Shown here in pieces: positions 7,418 to 14,931 of a stretch of 64,000 nt of DNA (position 1 is its first letter; each line of letters opens with the position of its first letter). The stretch comes from Atopostipes sp963558565 (GTDB lineage Bacteria; Bacillota; Bacilli; Lactobacillales; Carnobacteriaceae_A). A program made the position numbers and the translations under genes. Under the pieces are notes generated by a model that was not told the origin of the DNA, did not search any database, and was given only the letters and a program-made list of their open reading frames with translations. The DNA is taken from NCBI GenBank assembly GCA_963558565.1, contig CAUWGX010000007.1, positions 1 to 64,000 of the forward strand. The letters are read 5' to 3'.

Positions 7418-8452
7418 TTAATCATTGATTGCTTCAATACCTGCTTGTTTTAATTTTTCGAGGTTGTCTTTCATCTTTTGTATTTCTTCTTGGGAGTGTC
7501 CTTCCCAATCTTCCAGTTCTTTCACGACACGTATAGGTTCACTTGTGCGATAAGAACGGGTAGGATTTCCTGGGAATTTTTGGTCGGTTAAGTTTGGATC
7601 ATCTTCAATTTTCCCTAAAGGTTCCACTTGGTAAATTTTACCTTCTCCTTCACCGATAGCTAATTCTGCACCCCAAGCAGCAGCATCCATTGTGCCGGTC
7701 AAGTATACAAAATTTGCTTTATCCCCTTTGCCAAAATTTGATTTGTACCCTGGCTCTAGCAAAGCTCCTGGCTCCAAATGGGCTTTCGTTCCATGGTAAA
7801 AAGGACCTTCGTCTAACGCTTTATTCATTAATTCAGCAAGCCCTGTATCGGAGGTAAGTTTTTCTAAGTGATGAAAGATTTTTTCTTCGTCCCAATTCCA
7901 CCACTGGAGCTCTTCTAAAAAATCTATCTTTTCCTCGCTAAATCGTTTCTTGATAAAAGTCGCCGGATTCCCACCATATATTGCATAAGCTTCCACATCT
8001 TTTACTACTGTTGAATTTGCTGCAATGATGGCGCCATTTCCGATAGTCACTCCCGGCATAATCGTTACATTTTGACCAATCCAAACGTCATTTCCGATCA
8101 CGGTGTCTCCTTTGATTGGTAAGTCTTCTATTTCAGGGGTTACTTTTTCCCAGCCATTCGCAAAAATATTAAAAGGGTACGTCGTGATGCCCTCCATTTT
8201 GTGATTCGCTCCATTCATAAGAAATGTGATCCCTTCGGCTATTGCACAAAACTTCCCAATTATTAACTGATCCCCTAGAAATTCATAATGATGAAGGATA
8301 TGGTCGTAAAAGTTCTCAGGAGATTCACTCACTGTACTATAGTAAGTATAGTCTCCGATCTCAACATTCGGGTGTTTAGGCAGATTATTAATATAAGCGA
8401 CGGATTTTATGTGTTCATTTGGATACAGTTTATTCTTGTCTGGTCCGAACAT
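7418..8452 (-). CDS. Vat-type acetyltransferase fused to Arr-type rifamycin ADP-ribosyltransferase
   Basis: One uninterrupted 344-residue ORF joins two resistance enzymes. Residues 1 to about 205 match the Vat/xenobiotic acetyltransferase family: left-handed hexapeptide repeats (TVIGNDVWIGQNVTIMPGV), the NGANH motif with the catalytic-type His84, and LQWWNWD near 182-188. Residues from about 205 match Arr: FYHGTKA (His220), ANFVYLT (Tyr250), the WGAELA motif, IEDDPN (Asp285), KFPGNPTRSYR and DWEGHS. The His-Tyr-Asp spacing of 30 and 35 equals that of the Arr triad as I recall it (His19, Tyr49, Asp84). The start has AAAGGAG nine bases upstream. The internal Met209 has no ribosome binding site, so the Arr half is not separately started. 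It follows a DUF554 gene by 24 bases. Expected activities are O-acetylation of streptogramin A or similar and ADP-ribosylation of rifamycins; neither is tested. Confidence 0.88.
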   Translation of the reverse strand: MFGPDKNKLYPNEHIKSVAYINNLPKHPNVEIGDYTYYSTVSESPENFYDHILHHYEFLGDQLIIGKFCAIAEGITFLMNGANHKMEGITTYPFNIFANGWEKVTPEIEDLPIKGDTVIGNDVWIGQNVTIMPGVTIGNGAIIAANSTVVKDVEAYAIYGGNPATFIKKRFSEEKIDFLEELQWWNWDEEKIFHHLEKLTSDTGLAELMNKALDEGPFYHGTKAHLEPGALLEPGYKSNFGKGDKANFVYLTGTMDAAAWGAELAIGEGEGKIYQVEPLGKIEDDPNLTDQKFPGNPTRSYRTSEPIRVVKELEDWEGHSQEEIQKMKDNLEKLKQAGIEAIND

Positions 8453-8476
8453 AACGATTCGCTCCTTTTTAATTTT

Positions 8477-9154
8477 TTATAAAAATTGCATAATAATTAT
8501 TGGGAAAAGCATAGCAGGTACATAATTCATGATTTTTAATTCCGTAATTTCGAGTAGATTGAGACCTAACCCAATTAATAACAGTGAACCGACAACGACC
8601 ACTTCGTTGATTACAATATCTGATAGATAAGGGGCCATTGAACCCGCCATTAAAGTAATGACTCCTTCATATAATAAAACCGGTAAGCTGGACAAAATAA
8701 CCCCAGCGCCTAAAGATGAAGCCAGTAAAATAGAGACAATCCCGTCTAAAATACTTTTGGCATATAAGGTTGAATGATCGTTCAGTAAACCACTCTCTAA
8801 AGCTCCGACAATGGCCATTGAACCTACACAAAAAATCATGGTGGCGGCGATAAAGCCTTCTCCTAAATTATTGATAGCATTCAGATGCTTGACTTTATCC
8901 TCGATTTTTTTAACGCCATTCACTAAACGCTCTTCCAACTTCAAGGCTTCACCGGTGATGGCTCCTAATAAGACGGATACGATCATGACCATTGTGTTTT
9001 CAACCGTGATCACACCTACAATCCCTAACACTAGCACACACAGTCCAATACCATGCATAATCCTTTCGTTAAATCGTTCAGATATTCCAGCTTTAAAAAT
9101 AATTCCAATGATCCCACAAATAACGATCGTTACTGCATTGACAACAGCACCCAT
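8477..9154 (-). CDS. DUF554 family membrane protein
   Basis: This 225-residue protein has six or seven hydrophobic segments and the DUF554 (YdfK/YqgA) signatures: N-terminal GAVVNAVTIVICGIIG, the polar LLGAITGEALKLEE loop near residues 60-75, and FCVGSMAIVGALESGL near 108-123. The start has AAAGGTGAG seven bases upstream. It is a probable transporter or channel of unknown substrate. It is the first gene of a two-gene unit with the vat-arr fusion gene and is read from a promoter covered by a palindrome. Confidence 0.88.
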   Translation of the reverse strand: MGAVVNAVTIVICGIIGIIFKAGISERFNERIMHGIGLCVLVLGIVGVITVENTMVMIVSVLLGAITGEALKLEERLVNGVKKIEDKVKHLNAINNLGEGFIAATMIFCVGSMAIVGALESGLLNDHSTLYAKSILDGIVSILLASSLGAGVILSSLPVLLYEGVITLMAGSMAPYLSDIVINEVVVVGSLLLIGLGLNLLEITELKIMNYVPAMLFPIIIMQFL

Positions 9155-9219
9155 CTATCCACTCACCTTTTACCTATTGTATTATTTTATAATTACTCAT
9201 TTATTCTTAATGTGTTTTT

Positions 9220-9259
9220 ATTATAAGGGGCTTTTCGCGGATATTCAATTCGAATATCC
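9220..9259 (-). promoter_or_regulatory. Promoter with operator-like palindrome over the -35 box
   Basis: On the minus strand TTGAAT (9248-9243), a 17-base spacer and TATAAT (9225-9220) make a near-consensus sigma-A promoter for the DUF554/vat-arr unit. The perfect inverted repeat GGATATTC-N5-GAATATCC (9239-9259) overlaps the -35 box, the classic place for a repressor operator. The repressor is not identified and no regulator gene is adjacent. Confidence 0.72.
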
Positions 9260-9269
9260 AATTCAAGGC

Positions 9270-9304
9270 AAAAGACCAAGTAAGATTTTTTCCTACTTGG
9301 TCTT
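9270..9304 (-). terminator. Terminator of the DEAD-box helicase gene
   Basis: On the minus strand AAGACCAAGTA pairs with TACTTGGTCTT and is followed by TT and a T-poor tail. It begins a few bases after the stop codon. Confidence 0.75.
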
Positions 9305-9309
9305 CTATT

Positions 9310-10638
9310 TTATTTATTGGTGACATAAGATTTTCTGCCACGTGAACCCCTTTTATTCTTTTTATTTGAGTGATTAGGTTTTTTACGTTTTTTGAAGTTG
9401 CCTTTTCGTTGTTTGCCTTGATTCCCCGTCTTCTTGTTTGTTTTACGAGCAGAAGATTTTTTGTTCTTTCTTCGACCATTTCGACTGGCTGGTTTTGTGG
9501 TTGTATCTTTTAAGGGAAAAGGATGATCGGTATTTTCAGGGATTGTCTTTCCAATAAGTCTTTGAATGCCTTTTAACATCCCCTTCTCTTCATGCGCACA
9601 AAACGAAAGGGCCACGCCTTTATCGCCCGCTCGTCCCGTACGTCCAATTCTATGGACATAAGTCTCAGGAACTTCAGGTAAATTATAGTTGATCACATGC
9701 GAAAGCTCATCAATATCGATTCCTCGAGCAGCAATATCGGTTGCGACCAGTATTCTTATTTTTCTTTGTTTAAAGTTCTTTAGCGCTTTTTGTCTTGCAC
9801 TTTGTGATTTATTGCCATGAATCGCTTGCGCAGGTAAACCGTTGTTGCCTAGTGCTTTAACAATTTTATTAGCGCCATTTTTTGTGCGGGAAAAGATTAA
9901 AGCTGAATCCATCTTTTCATTTTTCAATAATCGGATTAAAAGATTTGTTTTATTCCCTTTATCGACAAAATAAACTTCTTGCTTAATTGTATCAACCGTG
10001 GAAGATACCGGCGTCACTTCGACTTTTACGGGGTCTTTTAAAATAGTTTTGGTTAGTTTTTCTATCGCTTGAGGCATCGTCGCAGAAAATAACATGGTTT
10101 GTCTGTCTTGCGGAAGATATTTGACGATCTTTTTAACATCATCAATCATTCCCATGTCTAACATTAGATCGGCTTCATCTAAAACAAAATGTTGCGCCTG
10201 CTCTAAATGAATAAAGCCCTGATGAATAAGATCCAGTAATCGTCCTGGTGTGGCTACTAAAATATCTACACCTTTTTTCAGCGATTTTGTTTGTGGACGT
10301 TGGGAAACCCCGCCATAAACAACAGATGTTTTTAGTTTCAAGTTCGTGCCATATTTTTTAAAGCTATCCCCGATTTGAATAGCTAGCTCTCGCGTTGGAG
10401 CTACAACGAGTGCTTTGATTTGTTGATTTCCTTTTGCATGGGTTTGTTGGTTGGCGATAGTCTGTAGAATCGGAATCGCGAATGCCGCCGTTTTTCCAGT
10501 CCCTGTCTGAGCAGCTCCTAATAAATCGCGTCCTGCGAGTAAGTGGGGAATTGCTTGTTCTTGGATAGGTGTAGGTTTCGTGTATCCTTGCGTTTCTAAA
10601 GCCTTTTGAATCGGCTCAATTAAATTTAATTTATTCAT
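9310..10638 (-). CDS. DEAD-box ATP-dependent RNA helicase
   Basis: The protein (442 residues from the chosen ATG) has all RecA-like helicase motifs: Q motif near the N terminus, AQTGTGKT (Walker A), PTRELA, TPGR, DEAD, SAT, and in the second domain RGIDIDELSHVINYNLP and HRIGRTGR. The tail of about 70 residues is very rich in Lys, Arg, Asn and Gly, as in the CshA/RhlE-type helicases, and probably binds RNA. The start is uncertain: AGGAG lies 13 bases from this ATG but 7 bases from an in-frame TTG at 10644. The role is likely RNA turnover, ribosome assembly or cold adaptation. A long leader precedes it. Confidence 0.92.
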   Translation of the reverse strand: MNKLNLIEPIQKALETQGYTKPTPIQEQAIPHLLAGRDLLGAAQTGTGKTAAFAIPILQTIANQQTHAKGNQQIKALVVAPTRELAIQIGDSFKKYGTNLKLKTSVVYGGVSQRPQTKSLKKGVDILVATPGRLLDLIHQGFIHLEQAQHFVLDEADLMLDMGMIDDVKKIVKYLPQDRQTMLFSATMPQAIEKLTKTILKDPVKVEVTPVSSTVDTIKQEVYFVDKGNKTNLLIRLLKNEKMDSALIFSRTKNGANKIVKALGNNGLPAQAIHGNKSQSARQKALKNFKQRKIRILVATDIAARGIDIDELSHVINYNLPEVPETYVHRIGRTGRAGDKGVALSFCAHEEKGMLKGIQRLIGKTIPENTDHPFPLKDTTTKPASRNGRRKNKKSSARKTNKKTGNQGKQRKGNFKKRKKPNHSNKKNKRGSRGRKSYVTNK

Positions 10639-10827
10639 TAACAATAACATTCTCCTAGTAATATATAGTTAAAGATCTTTTTCGTTCCTGGGTAATCTTT
10701 TAAACCCAAACACTATTAATATTACTTGGTCGTTATTGGTAATATTCCAGAATGATAAGCCTTGAAAGGACTTACGGAATAGTGCTCGTTTCAGCGTAAA
10801 TATTTATTACGCAATTTATAAATTATA
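10639..10827 (-). promoter_or_regulatory. Promoter and structured 5' leader of the DEAD-box helicase gene
   Basis: The promoter is an extended -10 (TGG-TATAAT, TATAAT at 10827-10822 on the minus strand). The leader of about 175 bases that follows has three inverted repeats: GCGTAA/TTACGC near 10793-10812, AATATTAC/GTAATATT near 10714-10745, and TGGGT/ACCCA near 10688-10710. Long structured leaders that control helicase expression, often in the cold, are known for this gene family; the control here is inferred. Confidence 0.55.
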
Positions 10828-10883
10828 CCATACTTCTGTAAAGAAAAGGAGATTCTTTCACTTATTTTTCCAAATCATTAAAA

Positions 10884-10924
10884 TAAGACTGTTTTCTAAA
10901 TAGAAATCAGAAAACAGTCTTTTA
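10884..10924. terminator. Terminator of gloB
   Basis: AAGACTGTTTTCT and AGAAAACAGTCTT are 13-bp arms placed directly after the gloB stop codon (minus strand). Confidence 0.82.
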
Positions 10925-10929
10925 AAAAT

Positions 10930-11631
10930 TTAAAATGTATCTCGTGCTTTTCGCAGTTCTATGAATTCTTCTAGCGTTTCCGCTCTTAAAAAAGGATTAA
11001 TTTCTTTTTCACGTCCGATTGTACTCGGTAAACTGGGGGTATTTTCATTGCTTAAAGTTCTTACTCGTTCCAGTTCATCGATAACCGCCGTATTTTCAGG
11101 CATCACCGTTTGTGCAAACTGTAAGTTCGTCAATGTATATTCATGACCAGCAAAAACTTGAACGTCATCCGCTAACTCTTTAAATCGTTGTAAAGCATTA
11201 AACTGGGCTTGATAGTCGCCCGTAAAAACTCGACCACATCCCGCTGAAAATAAAGCATCGCCACAAAACAGAAGCTTATCCATGACAAAACTCACATGTT
11301 CCTCTGTATGACCCGCGGTTTTTAAGACATGGATTGTTTGGCCGAGTTGTTCAAATGTATCGCCTTCTTGGACCACAACATCTGCCAGATCAGAGACTTC
11401 GTTTGGTCCGTAAACCGGCGTGTCTGGATATGTCTCTAAAATAGCTTCGACTCCTCCTACATGGTCCTCATGTTTATGAGTCAGTAAAATCGCCTTGAGT
11501 TGGAGTTTTTGTTCTTTTATATAATCGAATACCGGTTGAGCTTCTCCCGGATCAATCACTAAGGCCTCTCCATCTTTTTCATAGACCCAGATATAATTAT
11601 CTGAAAATGCTGGTAATGGCGTTATTTTCAT
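10930..11631 (-). CDS. gloB: Hydroxyacylglutathione hydrolase-like metallo-beta-lactamase fold protein
   Basis: The 233-residue protein has the binuclear metal site THKHEDH near residues 51-57, further ligands in AGHTEEH and GDALFSAGCGR, and the HEYTLTN motif, then the short C-terminal HAGH region NPFLR. It is glyoxalase II by motif, hydrolysing S-lactoyl-thiol conjugates made from methylglyoxal in the cytosol; the thiol may not be glutathione in this host. The start has GAGGG six bases upstream. It is transcribed alone. Confidence 0.85.
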   Translation of the reverse strand: MKITPLPAFSDNYIWVYEKDGEALVIDPGEAQPVFDYIKEQKLQLKAILLTHKHEDHVGGVEAILETYPDTPVYGPNEVSDLADVVVQEGDTFEQLGQTIHVLKTAGHTEEHVSFVMDKLLFCGDALFSAGCGRVFTGDYQAQFNALQRFKELADDVQVFAGHEYTLTNLQFAQTVMPENTAVIDELERVRTLSNENTPSLPSTIGREKEINPFLRAETLEEFIELRKARDTF

Positions 11632-11770
11632 TGTTATCCCTCTTTCATTTTTTATTTTTCTTAGAGCATCAGCTCGAATTCTTACTTTTTATATCCTCGA
11701 CACCCATTTTACCTTGTCTTATCATTTAACGATACAGATTACTTTACTCTCTGCCATTTCCCATAAAAAA

Positions 11771-13372
11771 TTAAAAAACATTTAGAATATAGGTCGCAAT
11801 ATTATTCGCATGATCTGATAATCTTTCTAAGTTATTTAAAGTTTCTAAAAAGACCATCCCCGAGTTTGTACCACATATTTTTTTATTCGCACGTTCGATG
11901 TGTCGATCTCTATTCACTTCTTCAATGCGGTCTACTTCATCTTCAAGTTTATAAATTTTTCTGGATAGTTCTTCATCAGACAACTCAAAAGCTTTCTTCG
12001 TTGTGGTTATGACATCAATACATTTCTCGAATAAAATCATCAAATCTTTCACTGCTGGTTCTGTAAAGTTTACGTCGTTTTCCACCATATATCGTGTTGA
12101 ATCTTTTAAATTATCTACATGATCGCCCATTCTTTCAAAATCATTCACAGTGTATAAAAACTTATTCACTTCTGTCTGCTGTAAATCAGACAAAGGTTCA
12201 TTGGATAAGCGCATTAAATAATTTGTAATTTCGTGATCTAATTGATCAATCAATTCTTCCCGCTTTATAATTTCTTCTAGTGAACGTATGTCTTTATTAA
12301 GCAAAGCTTCTTTTACTTGTTTTAAATTCTCTAACACCAAATCAGCCATACGCAAAATTTCTTTATTCACTTGACCTAAAGCAATCGAAGGCGTTTCGAT
12401 AATTCTTTTGTCTAAATAGATAGATGCTGTCTGTTCTACTTCATCTTCCCCAGGAATCATCCAATTCGCAAACTTTATAATATACCCGACAAAAGGCAGT
12501 TGTATCAATACACTTATAACATTAAAAAAGGTATGTGCATTAGCGATTTGTCGAGAGATATTGTCTGGAGATATCGTTAACACTAAATACCGAATAGGGA
12601 CACTTAAAAACAACATAAAAATAAGAACCCCTATTACATTAAAAATTAAATTAATAAGAGCTGTTCTTTTGGCATTTTTATTAGCCCCTATACTCGATAA
12701 TAGACTAGTCGTTGTTGTTCCAATATTTCCTCCTAATAACATCGGGAGTGCATGTTGAATATTAATTAGGCCTTCTGTCCCTAATGCTTGTAATAAGCCG
12801 ACCACAGCGCTACTACTCTGGATTAAAGTAGTGAGTAAGAAACCAGATAACACCCCTAAAATCGGATTGTCTAAAGTACTCATCACGTGGATAAAAGATG
12901 GGTACTCTGCTAGCGACACGAGCCCACCACTCATCATGTCCATTCCAATAAATAAAATGCCTACACCTATAATAACTTCTGCAATATCCTGAGTTCTTTT
13001 TTTGGCAGAGAACATTAATAAAGCTACACCGATAATAACCGCTAAAGGAGCGTATTCTGCTAAATTAAAAGCAATCAATTGTCCAGTGATAGTTGTCCCA
13101 ATATTAGCTCCCATAATAACACCAGCCGCTTGGGTTAACGACATAATCCCCGCATTCACAAAACCGATAACCATCACTGAGGTCCCGCTACTACTTTGAA
13201 TTAATACCGAGACAACTGTCCCAACCAGCACGCCCATATATATATTTGTTGTAAGAACTTCAATAATCTTTTTCAATTCGTTCCCAGCTGTCTTTTGTAA
13301 CCCAGCGCTCATCATGGTCATGCCATATAAAAATAATCCTAAACCTCCTAATACAGTTAAAACAATATTCAT
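11771..13372 (-). CDS. Na/Pi cotransporter family protein with PhoU-like domain
   Basis: The 533-residue protein has eight or nine transmembrane segments carrying two inverted QSSS repeats (LIQSSSGTSV near 57-66, LIQSSSAVVGL near 184-194) and GANIGTT/GGNIGTT, the hallmarks of NptA-type sodium-phosphate symporters. From about residue 330 a cytosolic helical domain resembles PhoU (conserved NDFERMGDHVDN and LERLSDHANN). The start has AGGAG seven bases upstream. It likely moves phosphate with sodium, the PhoU part sensing or gating. No pho genes are adjacent. Confidence 0.9.
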   Translation of the reverse strand: MNIVLTVLGGLGLFLYGMTMMSAGLQKTAGNELKKIIEVLTTNIYMGVLVGTVVSVLIQSSSGTSVMVIGFVNAGIMSLTQAAGVIMGANIGTTITGQLIAFNLAEYAPLAVIIGVALLMFSAKKRTQDIAEVIIGVGILFIGMDMMSGGLVSLAEYPSFIHVMSTLDNPILGVLSGFLLTTLIQSSSAVVGLLQALGTEGLINIQHALPMLLGGNIGTTTTSLLSSIGANKNAKRTALINLIFNVIGVLIFMLFLSVPIRYLVLTISPDNISRQIANAHTFFNVISVLIQLPFVGYIIKFANWMIPGEDEVEQTASIYLDKRIIETPSIALGQVNKEILRMADLVLENLKQVKEALLNKDIRSLEEIIKREELIDQLDHEITNYLMRLSNEPLSDLQQTEVNKFLYTVNDFERMGDHVDNLKDSTRYMVENDVNFTEPAVKDLMILFEKCIDVITTTKKAFELSDEELSRKIYKLEDEVDRIEEVNRDRHIERANKKICGTNSGMVFLETLNNLERLSDHANNIATYILNVF

Positions 13373-13791
13373 AACAAAACTCCTATAGCATTTTAAATTT
13401 ACTTAAAAAAGTATTTACTCATAATATCCAAAGGTTTCAAATAACAAAAAATCTCGGCTTTAGGATATCTTTTAATCTTTCAAACATTCAGCAGAATGGC
13501 CACGTAAAAATATACAGATAATGATTAAATCATCTGTATTTTTCAAAACTACTTATTTTTGTTCTTCCTATGCAATGTTTACCTAAAAGATCCTGTCCAT
13601 AAGCATTGTTTATTTAAATATAGACATTATTGCATTTTCTACTCTATAATAACACACTTTTCCGAGAATTCGTTCTGTTTTTTCGAGTCTATTCTTTAGA
13701 TTGCTGCTCTACACAAAGAAATATAAACTGTCAAGGCGATCAAAAAACCGAGAACATCCAAAAACGACATTCTCGGTTTTTTTATGGTATT
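13373..13791. other. Intergenic region upstream of the Na/Pi gene
   Basis: No gene is seen. It contains a hairpin with arms TACAG..ATGAT and ATCAT.CTGTA flanked by A/T runs (13505-13543), which could be a terminator or attenuator in the leader of the Na/Pi gene, and a strong terminator at 13741-13782. Confidence 0.45.
13741..13782. terminator. Terminator of the RibD-C reductase gene
   Basis: AAAAAACCGAGAA pairs with TTCTCGGTTTTTT around a 15-base loop, ten bases after the stop codon of the gene ending at 13792. Confidence 0.85.
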
Positions 13792-14517
13792 TTATTTTGA
13801 ATCATGATCGATGGAGTAATGTAACCATACGGCGCTATCTTCTAACGGCTTTGCTTCAATGAGGTTAAAGGAAAAGGGTTCTACCTCTGAAAGGCCTTCA
13901 ACCGCCGTGAACAAGCTTGGATTATCAGGATCTCCGTCCGCAAAGGGGCCCACGACTAAGCTTACTTCATCCACCAGTCCTTCTTGTAAATAAGACCAGT
14001 TCAGAACTCCTCCACCACCAATCATTAAACGATCTAAGCCAAAAACCTCATATAATTTATGTAGAACTAATTCATTATCTAATGAGTCGCCCTCACCAGC
14101 AATAATATAAGAAATGTCATTCTGACGTAGAAAATTCTTGTATCCATCCGTTGCTGCTTCACTGAGCACTTCAATCACATGAGCATGGCGATTCCCATAG
14201 TCCACATAATTTTTAGTCCAACCAATGACTCCTTTACGATCAATAGAGACATAATACATATCCGCCTCTCCGTCCGCAACAAAATCACCCATGGGTACTT
14301 CAGCATCGTCATTTAAATCTAATGTCTGTAAAGGTTGATTATCTTCAGTCGTTGTCCGACCATTTAAATAGCCTTTAATATCAAAAACTTGTTTATCAGG
14401 ATATAAAGCCAACTCTTGGTATTGTTGACTCGTTGTTTGGAACTTTGGACTATCTACCGTTTTTATTTTACCATCTAACGAGACATGTGTATGAATGATG
14501 ACATAAGGTTTCTTCAT
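13792..14517 (-). CDS. RibD C-terminal / dihydrofolate-reductase-like protein
   Basis: The 241-residue protein starts with VIIHTHVSLDGKI, the substrate-strand motif of RibD-C reductases, and has LMIGGGGVLNWSYLQEGLVDEVSLVVGP near 165-192, which forms the NADPH-binding glycine motif and the conserved last helix. The family includes pyrimidine reductases and uncharacterised YyaP-like proteins. With no deaminase domain and no rib genes nearby, a role outside riboflavin synthesis is likely. The start has AAAGGAA eight bases upstream. Confidence 0.8.
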   Translation of the reverse strand: MKKPYVIIHTHVSLDGKIKTVDSPKFQTTSQQYQELALYPDKQVFDIKGYLNGRTTTEDNQPLQTLDLNDDAEVPMGDFVADGEADMYYVSIDRKGVIGWTKNYVDYGNRHAHVIEVLSEAATDGYKNFLRQNDISYIIAGEGDSLDNELVLHKLYEVFGLDRLMIGGGGVLNWSYLQEGLVDEVSLVVGPFADGDPDNPSLFTAVEGLSEVEPFSFNLIEAKPLEDSAVWLHYSIDHDSK

Positions 14518-14931
14518 TTTGCATGTTCCTTTCTTTGGTTATGGCATTATTTCTATCAAGCATTCGATGACGGCTGTTCAAATTTGACATGGACAAAGCT
14601 GTTCAAGCGAAGCTCAATAAAATATTCTCCGTTTCGTACAGATTTTTCGCATACTCACTGCTCAATCTTTACTATCTATAGTATAAAGTAAATTTATTTT
14701 ATCGTGAAATGGTTATTTTTCATAAGATGCGATAGACAAAAGGAATCGTCCTGCTATAATTTACAGAATTGTGTAATAACCAAACTAAAAAAAGTAGATG
14801 GCTCCTTTGAGCGAAATCGACTTTTCATTCTTTTTTGAGCATTTTTTAGACATTTAGAACAATAAAATAGATGAACTTGATCTTCATGAGCATTCGCTAT
14901 TTAAAAAACAATACGTCTTCCTCTTGATTTC
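14518..14931. other. Intergenic region between recQ and the RibD-C gene
   Basis: No gene is seen. A hairpin at about 14785-14830, with outer arms AAAGTAGAT/ATCGACTTT and inner GGCTC/GAGC, followed by T-rich sequence on both strands, probably ends recQ transcripts. Confidence 0.45.

Noticed and set aside
7418..7850. Separate Arr gene with its own start inside the fusion
   Set aside because: Met209 has no Shine-Dalgarno sequence upstream, and the frame continues unbroken from the Vat domain.
8811..9323. Plus-strand open frame of 170 codons
   Set aside because: It is an antisense shadow of the DUF554 gene and the intergenic promoter region, with no ribosome binding site.
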